This document shows, piece after piece, positions 1-4,984 of a stretch of 5,500 bases of DNA. The stretch is from GWC2-45-19 sp964358085 (lineage in GTDB: Bacteria; Patescibacteriota; Microgenomatia; CAZETR01; Amesbacteraceae), in the NCBI GenBank assembly GCA_964358085.1, contig CAYHNU010000037.1, forward strand, positions 1 through 5,500, read 5' to 3'. Under the pieces are notes generated by a model. That model was not told the DNA's origin. It searched no databases and saw only the letters and a list, made by a program, of their open reading frames with translations. Each line of letters begins with the position of its first letter. The stretch's first letter is position 1. Position numbers and translations under genes: made by a program.

Positions 1-491
1 TGTTCACGGATAGCCGCGATGTGATATTTGGTGCCGTAGCCTTTATTTGACTGCCACCCGTATTTAGGATATAGCTGGTGCAGGTGATCCATAATCCGGT
101 CCCTAAATACTTTGGCGATTATCGACGCCGCCATTACTTCCGGGATTTTCATATCCGCCTTAACAACTGACTTTATTTTCTTCCCCAATTTCAAATTTCC
201 ATCCGCAATATATTTATCGGCCGGGATTCTTTTTCTTAATCTACGAAAAATTTCTTTATTTGCCCAACCCATTCCTTTCGTATTAATTTGTCTGGCCGAA
301 ATCTCTTCTACCGCAATCACCGCCCCAGATTTAACAATTCTTTTGTAAATCTTGGCGCGTTTTTCAGGAGTTAATTTTTTAGAATCCCTTAAATTGAATA
401 CTGAACATTGAATATTGAATATTATGGCGGCGGCCACCAACGGTCCAGCGAGCGCTCCTCTCCCCACCTCGTCCATGCCACACGTGATCAT
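1..491 (-). CDS. rnhB: Ribonuclease HII, 3' end cut by the window edge
   Basis: RNase HII is a cytoplasmic endonuclease that cuts the RNA strand of RNA-DNA hybrids and starts removal of single ribonucleotides from DNA. The 163 visible residues contain GMDEVGRG (residues 5-12, catalytic D7 and E8 plus the GRG junction-recognition motif), DSKKL (36-40), IADGN (catalytic D97), KAD (catalytic D113), the AASIIAKVFRD helix (121-131) and KGYGT (150-154) with the conserved Tyr152. The usual HKGYGT has Asn149 in place of His. Family members are about 200 residues, so some 35-40 C-terminal residues lie beyond position 1. The ATG at 491 gives the normal short N-terminus before GMDE. An in-frame GTG at 509 is possible but would add six residues from the inverted repeat. 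The gene is divergent from the helicase-nuclease. The loop at residues 25-33 (FNIQCSVFN) is encoded by a heptamer array, with the loop length normal. Assignment is secure. Confidence 0.96.
   Translation of the reverse strand, partial: MITCGMDEVGRGALAGPLVAAAIIFNIQCSVFNLRDSKKLTPEKRAKIYKRIVKSGAVIAVEEISARQINTKGMGWANKEIFRRLRKRIPADKYIADGNLKLGKKIKSVVKADMKIPEVMAASIIAKVFRDRIMDHLHQLYPKYGWQSNKGYGTKYHIAAIRE
394..421 (-). repeat. Tandem 7-bp repeat (4 units) inside rnhB
   Basis: On the plus strand the units are TTGAATA, CTGAACA, TTGAATA and TTGAATA, 28 bp in all. Read on the minus strand it encodes the loop between the first catalytic strand (VAAAII) and DSKKL of RNase HII, a part of the family that varies in sequence. 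The frame is intact. The array is clear by eye; its origin by insertion is inference. Confidence 0.8.
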
Positions 492-499
492 AAGTGGGC

Positions 500-508
500 A
501 TTGTATCA
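500..508 (-). promoter_or_regulatory. Candidate extended -10 promoter for rnhB
   Basis: The left arm of the inverted repeat reads TGATACAAT on the minus strand, one mismatch from the extended -10 consensus TGnTATAAT. Eight nucleotides separate it from the rnhB ATG at 491, so transcription would begin at or next to the start codon. No -35 element was seen, which extended -10 promoters can lack. The best purine-rich tract (GGTGA) ends 14 nt before the ATG, too far for a standard ribosome binding site. Function is inferred. Confidence 0.45.
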
Positions 509-561
509 CCCTCTCCCTTCGGGTTTCCCCCTCTTAAATTAAGAGGGGGAACGAAAGGGGG

Positions 562-570
562 TGATACAAT
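562..570 (+). promoter_or_regulatory. Candidate extended -10 promoter for the helicase-nuclease
   Basis: The right arm of the inverted repeat reads TGATACAAT on the plus strand, the mirror copy of the rnhB element. Seven nucleotides (571-577) separate it from the ATG at 578, so a normally spaced transcript would begin at or just before the start codon. The only Shine-Dalgarno-like tract, GGGGGTGA (557-564), lies 13 nt from the ATG and overlaps the -10. No -35 hexamer is visible upstream, where the sequence is G/C tracts of the repeat. Function is inferred. Confidence 0.45.
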
Positions 571-577
571 CAAACTC

Positions 578-3370
578 ATGGACAAAAAACTAAACCCCCA
601 GCAACTCGAAGCAATTCAGCACAAATCCGGCCCACTTTTAATCATCGCCGGCGCCGGCACCGGCAAAACGACAGTCGTTACCGAGCGCGTCAAATGGCTG
701 ATAGCCGAAAATCTAGCTCAACCAAGTGAAATTCTGGCCCTTACTTTCACTGAAAAGGCCGCCAAGGAAATGCAGGAGCGCATTGATGTGGCCATGCCCT
801 ATGGTTACACCCAGATGTGGGTCATGACCTTTCACTCTTTCTGTGACCGCATTTTACGAGACGAAGGCCTATCAATTGGTCTGGATACCGGTTACAAACT
901 CATGACCGAAGCCGACTCCGTCGATTTATTGCGCCGCCATCTTTTTGATTTTGAATTGCAGGAATATCGCCCCATGGGTAATCCTCACAAATTCGTGGCC
1001 GCTCTTCTCCAGCACTTCTGCCGTCTTCAGGACGAAGACGTTATTCCCGAAGAGTATCTCAAACACTCTAAAGACGAGCTCTCTCAAGCGTATAAAAAGT
1101 ATACTGAATTAAAAATAAAAGAAAGCGTTTTAGATTTTGGCGATCTCATTTCTTACACCCTTAAACTCTTCCGCACCCGCCCAAACATCTTAAAAAAATA
1201 TCAAGACAAATTTAAATATATTCTTGTGGACGAATTTCAGGACACCAACTACGCCCAAAATCAGCTGGTTAATTTATTAACCGGCAAAGAGCAGAACTTA
1301 ACTGTCGTTGCCGACGACGATCAGGCCATCTACCGCTGGCGCGGGGCCGCCATCTCCAACGTCATTCAATTCAGATCCACCTATCCCAAGGCCAAGTTAG
1401 TTACCCTGGTGCAAAACTACCGCTCCACCCAGGAAATTCTTGATCGGGCATATGACCTGATTCAATTCAATAATCCGGATCGCCTGGAAGTAGCCGAAAA
1501 AATCGACAAAAAATTAGTTTCGGTCCGCAAAGTAGCGGGGGACAAGATCGAATTTATTCATGCCGACCGAGTAGAAAATGAAGCCGAAGCCGTAGCTAAG
1601 CGAATTAATGAGCTTATCCTGAGCGGAGTCGAAGGACCAAAAGATATAGCCATTCTTGTCCGGGCAAATGCTCACGCCGATCCGTTTGTGCGAGCCCTGT
1701 CCCGTCACGATATTCCTTATCAATTCTTAGGCCCCGGCAAGCTATTTCAGCAAGCAGAGGTCAAAGACTTGATTGCCTATCTCAAAATTATTTACGATTT
1801 TACTAACAACGCATCTTTCTATCGCCTCCTCTCCATGAGTTTTTTCAGTATTCCCATCCGGGAACTGGTGCTGCTTAGTAATTCTGCCAAGAGGCAAAAC
1901 ACATCTCTCTTCGAAGCAGCCGAAACGTCTCAACTGGAAAGCGTTAAAGAACTAATCGACTTAATCCACAAACACCTCGAGGCTTCCCGTACGGACACGG
2001 CGGGCCAAATTCTTTACGACTTTTTACAAGCCACCGGCATGTTGCAGGCCATGCTGGACTACAAAGATCCCATCACTCCAGCCCAAGCTCAAAACATTTC
2101 CCGCTTTTTTAATAAGATAAAAAGCTTTGAATCCACTCACGAAGACGCATCTGTCAGGGCCGTAGTTGATTGGTTAGATTTATCCATGGAACTAGGGGAG
2201 TCGCCATTGGCTACTGATTCCGACTGGACCCAAAACGATGCCGTCAATATTCTCACTATTCATTCGGCTAAAGGTTTGGAATTCCCCGTCGTCTTTTTAG
2301 TCAATCTCGTTGGCCAGCGTTTTCCTACTTCAGAAAGAAAAGAACCAATTCCCATCCCCGACAAACTTATCAAGGAGATTCTTCCCACCGGAGATTTTCA
2401 TCTTCAGGAAGAACGCCGCCTGTTTTATGTGGGCATGACCCGGGCCAGAGACAAATTATTTTTAACAGCCGCAGATTTTTATGGTGAGGGCAAGCGCGAG
2501 AAAAAACTCTCGCCTTTTATCGTTGAATCTCTGGGTCAAGAAGCCGTCAGCCAGCGACCAGCGACCAGCGACCAACTGTCTTTATTAGACTATCAACCTT
2601 CTCCTGTTTCTCGTTCCACTATTAACTCTGAACTCACAACTATTAACTATTTAAGTTATTCCCAAATCCAGACATTTCTAGATTGCCCTCTGCATTACAA
2701 GGCTAAATACATTCTCAAATTGCCCACTCCACCGTCGGCCCCTTTAAGTTTCGGCATAGCTATCCACGGCTCTCTCAAAGACATATTCACTTCTTCTCTC
2801 AAAGACCCATCTTCTCTCTTGAAAAAGAACTGGGTCCCCGAAGGATACTTAAACAAAAAACACGAGCAAGAATACTTCGGAAAAGGCGAAAAGATTATCA
2901 CCCATTTTCTCGAGCATGAATATGACCCCAAGCACCAGCCGCGCCTTTTGGAAGAGAAGTTTACTATTCCCCTGACTTCCACATTAAAAATCGGCGGCAA
3001 AATCGACCGCGTTGATGTTCTTCCCAATGGGCAAATAGAAATTATTGATTACAAAACCGGTAGCATTCCCAAAGACCGGGAGAAAACTGCCGTTGACGAT
3101 TTGCAGTTGTCTTTTTATTCTTTAGCCGCGACAATTCTTAAAACCGACCCCTTCAACAAACAGCCTGCCGATATTAAATTAACTCTGCTGTATTTGGAAG
3201 AAAATAAAAGATTTAGTACCACTCGCACCGCCGCCCAGCTCGAATCAGCTAAGCAACAAATCCTCGATTATGCCGACCGGATCTCCCGCTCCAATTTCAA
3301 ATGCACCGGTAAAAACTGCACCAACTGTGAATTCCGCATCCTCTGCGACACCATCAAAACCACCTCGTAA
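578..3370 (+). CDS. UvrD-family helicase fused to Fe-S PD-(D/E)XK nuclease
   Basis: Predicted 930-residue ATP-dependent DNA helicase-nuclease, probably for resection of double-strand ends in place of AddAB/RecBCD (role inferred). Helicase motifs in order: Q motif LNPQQLEAI (5-13), Walker A GAGTGKT (25-31), Ia LALTFTEKAAKEM (53-65), Ib TFHSF (84-88), II VDEFQDTN (217-224), III ADDDQAIYRWRGA (245-257), IV QNYRST (279-284), V TIHSAKGLEF (560-569), VI EERRLFYVGMTRARD (611-625). After a repeat-rich linker (about 650-692) comes the nuclease: SYSQIQTFLDCP (C703), GIAIHG (His730), GKIDRVD (D810), IIDYKTG (D824, K826), the Q843/Y847 motif, and C914-x2-C917-x5-C923, which with C703 matches the AddB/Cas4 iron-sulfur pattern. 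The ATG at 578 is chosen because the ATG at 494 adds 28 residues encoded almost wholly by the inverted repeat. The gene ends 17 bp inside the convergent FemAB gene. Fold and active sites are secure; partner proteins are unknown. Confidence 0.95.
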   Translation: MDKKLNPQQLEAIQHKSGPLLIIAGAGTGKTTVVTERVKWLIAENLAQPSEILALTFTEKAAKEMQERIDVAMPYGYTQMWVMTFHSFCDRILRDEGLSIGLDTGYKLMTEADSVDLLRRHLFDFELQEYRPMGNPHKFVAALLQHFCRLQDEDVIPEEYLKHSKDELSQAYKKYTELKIKESVLDFGDLISYTLKLFRTRPNILKKYQDKFKYILVDEFQDTNYAQNQLVNLLTGKEQNLTVVADDDQAIYRWRGAAISNVIQFRSTYPKAKLVTLVQNYRSTQEILDRAYDLIQFNNPDRLEVAEKIDKKLVSVRKVAGDKIEFIHADRVENEAEAVAKRINELILSGVEGPKDIAILVRANAHADPFVRALSRHDIPYQFLGPGKLFQQAEVKDLIAYLKIIYDFTNNASFYRLLSMSFFSIPIRELVLLSNSAKRQNTSLFEAAETSQLESVKELIDLIHKHLEASRTDTAGQILYDFLQATGMLQAMLDYKDPITPAQAQNISRFFNKIKSFESTHEDASVRAVVDWLDLSMELGESPLATDSDWTQNDAVNILTIHSAKGLEFPVVFLVNLVGQRFPTSERKEPIPIPDKLIKEILPTGDFHLQEERRLFYVGMTRARDKLFLTAADFYGEGKREKKLSPFIVESLGQEAVSQRPATSDQLSLLDYQPSPVSRSTINSELTTINYLSYSQIQTFLDCPLHYKAKYILKLPTPPSAPLSFGIAIHGSLKDIFTSSLKDPSSLLKKNWVPEGYLNKKHEQEYFGKGEKIITHFLEHEYDPKHQPRLLEEKFTIPLTSTLKIGGKIDRVDVLPNGQIEIIDYKTGSIPKDREKTAVDDLQLSFYSLAATILKTDPFNKQPADIKLTLLYLEENKRFSTTRTAAQLESAKQQILDYADRISRSNFKCTGKNCTNCEFRILCDTIKTTS
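1617..1636 (+). repeat. 20-bp repeat-like insert within helicase domain
   Basis: TCCTGAGCGGAGTCGAAGGA has complementary ends (TCCT/AGGA) and resembles the CTGAGCGxAGTCGAAGG repeat I recall as widely dispersed in CPR and some other bacterial genomes. It encodes ILSGVEG (residues 347-353), between the helix EAVAKRINEL and the strand DIAILVRAN in the second motor domain, a surface-loop position. Only one copy is in the window, so family membership rests on memory. Confidence 0.5.
2551..2574 (+). repeat. CCAGCGA heptamer array, 3.4 copies, in domain linker
   Basis: Three perfect tandem CCAGCGA units plus CCA encode residues 658-666 (SQRPATSDQ) between helicase motif VI and the nuclease domain. 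Because 7 is not a multiple of 3, losing or gaining one unit shifts the frame: loss meets TAG at 2586-2588 and gain meets TAA at 2623-2625. Either would give a helicase without its nuclease. Confidence 0.85.
2619..2653 (+). repeat. Degenerate CTATTAA heptamer array in domain linker
   Basis: Five successive 7-bp units (CTATTAA, CTCTGAA, CTCACAA, CTATTAA, CTATTTA) encode residues 681-692, immediately before the first nuclease motif SYSQIQTF. The 10-mer ACTATTAACT recurs exactly 21 bp (three units) apart at 2618 and 2639. The middle units are diverged, suggesting an older array than the CCAGCGA one 45 bp upstream. Confidence 0.65.
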
Positions 3371-4100
3371 AACTTCCCGGAAATTCGACTTCGTAACCGC
3401 CAAAAGATTTTTTGAAATGCGTGAAACCCCTCCATCCTTTATTCGGCCATCTTTCGTCATAAATTCCTTCCCAGTCCCACGTTTTGCATCCTCGTTTTTT
3501 CGCTTCTTTCATGCATTCCCCGACTACCAAGTATGGCAAGTTTTGACGTGTTCCCTCTGCCGTAGCCCCGGCATAATAATAGTAGGCGGTTTTTTCGTGT
3601 ATCAATATCAAAGCCCCAGCCTGGTTGTTTACCGAAAGGCAAAAGCACTTTTTCCCAAAACTGGTTACCAGTGACATATAATCCTTAAACTTTGGAATCC
3701 ACAATCTTTTCCTCACGGCACTCTTTTTGAAAATTTCATAAAAAACCTGAAAATTATTTGAAAATTGAAAATTGGTATTTGAAAATTTTCGCAATATGTA
3801 TCTTGCATCCTTTCTGGGTTTAATATCACTTAAATCCACTCTTAAAGTTTTGCTAGCCAACAGCGGCCACCCGTCTTGCCTAAAACTCTTCGGAACCTGT
3901 TTGCTCAAAGGTTCTAATTTTGTCATCCACACTCCGGGAATTTTAGGGAAGTCAGCAGGGACATTGGCTCTCTGAATTTTGGCAATTCCAATACCACGGA
4001 CAAATACATTCACGCCCTTAATTTTCTCCACTCTCCAGCCAATGGAACTTATATACCGCGCATATGCCGCGCTCTGCCTAATATCTGCCATCTTATCCAT
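3354..4100 (-). CDS. FemAB-family aminoacyltransferase, short form (248 aa)
   Basis: FemAB/FemX proteins are cytoplasmic GNAT-fold enzymes that transfer amino acids from aminoacyl-tRNA to the stem peptide of peptidoglycan precursors. Visible landmarks: N-terminal DIRQSAAYARYISSIGW (6-22), LRVDLS (86-91) starting the second acyltransferase unit, a central strand pair AGALILIHEKTAYYYYAGAT (161-180), and the signature GWRGFTHFKKSFGG (222-235) near the C-terminus. The amino acid transferred cannot be read from the sequence. The ATG at 4100 follows a TAGAAT hexamer by 6 nt; Met4 (4091) is an alternative start. The 5' end overlaps the upstream FemAB gene by 52 bp and the TGA stop lies inside the convergent helicase-nuclease gene. 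Residues 106-118 (FSNTNFQFSNNFQ) come from a TTGAAAA heptamer array. It is shorter than classic FemA/FemB (about 420 residues), mainly lacking the coiled-coil arm. Family call is firm, substrate unknown. Confidence 0.88.
   Translation of the reverse strand: MDKMADIRQSAAYARYISSIGWRVEKIKGVNVFVRGIGIAKIQRANVPADFPKIPGVWMTKLEPLSKQVPKSFRQDGWPLLASKTLRVDLSDIKPRKDARYILRKFSNTNFQFSNNFQVFYEIFKKSAVRKRLWIPKFKDYMSLVTSFGKKCFCLSVNNQAGALILIHEKTAYYYYAGATAEGTRQNLPYLVVGECMKEAKKRGCKTWDWEGIYDERWPNKGWRGFTHFKKSFGGYEVEFPGSFTRWF
3758..3785 (-). repeat. Tandem 7-bp repeat (TTGAAAA) inside the short FemAB gene
   Basis: On the plus strand the four 7-bp units are TTGAAAA, TTGAAAA, TTGGTAT and TTGAAAA; a further TGAAAATT lies just outside at 3748-3755. 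On the minus strand the region encodes the Asn/Phe/Gln-rich FSNTNFQFSNNFQ segment between the ARYILRK helix and VFYEIFKKSAVRK. Array length (28 bp) and unit size equal those in rnhB, and the frame is kept. Confidence 0.75.
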
Positions 4101-4969
4101 TCCATTATTCTAAATGCCCAATACAGTGGGGGATGAATAATCAAATCATAAGTTCCTACAAATTCCACCGTCTTTGGTCCGAACTTGGCTTTAAAATCAG
4201 TAAATCCCTTGCCTTCCTCAACACCCCACAAATCATATACCTTACATCCATGGGATTTTCCCCCAATGGCCGTTTTCCACAGCATTAGGCTCGGGGCCTG
4301 CAATTCCCGGTGTTGATCAGAACTAGCTCCGTACGGGTAATAAATTTTGTTATCATACTTAAAAATTATCCACGCTGCCAATATTTCCCCTTGATATTTT
4401 GCCACAAACAAGTGGGCGATTTTCGTTTTCAGCGTTTCCCACATTAACTCAAAATATCTTTTATCGTGCGCGTAAAACCCCTGTCTTTTGGCGGTCTGAT
4501 CAGTTAACGTCCAAAATTTCTCAAAAGCTGCATCCGAATTATCTTCCTCAACTATTACTCCATGTTTCTCGGCCAACCGGAGATTATATCTGGCCTTCGG
4601 ATGCATAGCTGCCAGCAGCTCCTCTTCGCTTTTTGTTAAATCCAACCAAAAAGTTTTCGGTGTAAAAAATCTCCTACCTCTCACCAGTCCTGAACCTTGC
4701 TCGCGAAGCGCGACGAAGTCGGTCTTGAATCTTGAACCTTTTATCACTTCCGGTTCTATCCTAATCCCAACTCCTCCGATCTTAATTGCTTCGTCTCTTA
4801 ATCTCTTAATATCTTCTTTAGTTGGTATTCTGGATTTTAAAAGTGTCCCGAAATACCATGGAGTTTTAGGAATCCTGCTCCACACCACGAGCAAATCTTT
4901 AACCCAGGAAACCTTGTTCCCTGCCTTGGCCCTGAACTCTCCCCACTCTTTGCTTTGCACCGGATGCAT
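4049..4969 (-). CDS. FemAB-family aminoacyltransferase (306 aa)
   Basis: A second peptidoglycan-bridge type transferase of the GNAT-fold FemAB family, acting on cell-wall precursors with aminoacyl-tRNA as donor. It starts with HPVQSKEWGEFR (2-13), the family's N-terminal signature, followed by IRIEPEV (69-75), FWLDLTKSEEELLAAMHPKARYNLRLAEKHG (about 107-137, substrate-binding helix and strand), LAAWIIFKYDNKIYYPYGAS (197-216) and YDLWGVEEGKGFTDFKAKFG (245-264). A C-terminal hydrophobic and aromatic segment, PLYWAFRIMEWIRW (281-294), may touch the membrane. The ATG at 4969 is forced: an in-frame TAG lies at 4975-4973. AGGA sits only one nucleotide before the ATG, too close for ribosome binding, whereas TATAAT ends 6 nt upstream. 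It follows the PcrA stop by 15 bp and overlaps the next FemAB by 52 bp. Residues 76-94 are repeat-like. The two FemABs differ in sequence, so they probably modify different positions (inference). Confidence 0.92.
   Translation of the reverse strand: MHPVQSKEWGEFRAKAGNKVSWVKDLLVVWSRIPKTPWYFGTLLKSRIPTKEDIKRLRDEAIKIGGVGIRIEPEVIKGSRFKTDFVALREQGSGLVRGRRFFTPKTFWLDLTKSEEELLAAMHPKARYNLRLAEKHGVIVEEDNSDAAFEKFWTLTDQTAKRQGFYAHDKRYFELMWETLKTKIAHLFVAKYQGEILAAWIIFKYDNKIYYPYGASSDQHRELQAPSLMLWKTAIGGKSHGCKVYDLWGVEEGKGFTDFKAKFGPKTVEFVGTYDLIIHPPLYWAFRIMEWIRWQILGRARHMRGI
4107..4112 (-). promoter_or_regulatory. Candidate -10 (TAGAAT) for the short FemAB gene
   Basis: TAGAAT on the minus strand, one mismatch from TATAAT, lies 6 nt upstream of the ATG at 4100 and inside the coding sequence of the preceding FemAB gene. 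There is no Shine-Dalgarno tract at proper spacing. Alone this would be weak; it counts because the other three starts show the same arrangement. Confidence 0.3.
4689..4742 (-). repeat. Composite repeat-like insert in the 306-aa FemAB gene
   Basis: The segment holds two heptamer units CTTGAAT/CTTGAAC (4724-4737, plus strand), a related CCTGAAC (4689-4695), and between them the perfect inverted repeat TCGCG-AAG-CGCGA (4701-4713). It encodes residues 76-94, between the IRIEPEV strand and GRRFFTPKTFWLDLT, where FemAB proteins vary. The charged, Gly/Ser-containing product is unlike the rest of the domain. Confidence 0.55.
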
Positions 4970-4975
4970 ATCCTA

Positions 4976-4981
4976 ATTATA
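4976..4981 (-). promoter_or_regulatory. Candidate -10 (perfect TATAAT) for the 306-aa FemAB gene
   Basis: A perfect TATAAT on the minus strand lies in the 15-bp gap after the PcrA stop codon and is followed by TAGGAT and then the ATG at 4969. With a normal 6-7 nt distance from -10 to the transcription start, the RNA would begin at the ATG. No -35 match was found at 16-18 bp. The FemAB pair could thus be transcribed on its own as well as from the PcrA promoter. Inferred. Confidence 0.4.
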
Positions 4982-4984
4982 GCC

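Larger units (their letters stand above)
500..570. repeat. 71-bp imperfect inverted repeat between divergent genes
   Basis: The outer arms ATTGTATCACC (500-510) and GGTGATACAAT (560-570) are perfect 11-bp complements. The inner arms TCCCCCTCTTAA (526-537) and TTAAGAGGGGGA (539-550) are perfect 12-bp complements around a single A at 538. Between them the left side has 15 nt and the right side 9 nt, with only partial matching, so a folded strand would be a long stem with an asymmetric internal loop. The element leaves 8 and 7 bp to the flanking start codons. Its conceptual translation gives PPLNLRGG/PPLKLRGG on the two strands, a string I remember from over-extended gene calls in CPR and related assemblies, which would make it a dispersed family; that is recollection, not a search. 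Confidence 0.85.

Noticed and set aside
112..348. 78-codon plus-strand open frame
   Set aside because: Antisense to rnhB, whose catalytic motifs lie on the other strand; no family resemblance.
379..501. Minus-strand ATG at 501 with GAGG at good spacing, opening a 40-residue frame
   Set aside because: It is out of frame with rnhB, and the other frame carries the full RNase HII motifs. It is a shadow product of the repeat, though it could in principle be a short upstream frame.
500..570. Inverted repeat as an intrinsic terminator
   Set aside because: It lies between divergent 5' ends, where no terminator is needed, and no T-run follows the stem on either strand.
494..577. Upstream ATG at 494 extending the helicase-nuclease by 28 residues
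   Set aside because: The extra residues (with PPLKLRGG) are the translated inverted repeat, and the Q motif LNPQQLEAI sits normally after the ATG at 578.
3270..3674. 134-codon plus-strand open frame spanning the convergent junction
   Set aside because: Antisense to the short FemAB signature region and out of frame with the helicase-nuclease end; no recognisable domain.
394..3785. CRISPR-like repeats
   Set aside because: Units are only 7 bp, tandem without spacers, and inside intact reading frames.
4794..4815. Repeated CTCTTAAT in the longer FemAB gene
   Set aside because: It encodes a plausible amphipathic helix, KEDIKRLRDEAIK, so codon use alone can explain two short similar words.
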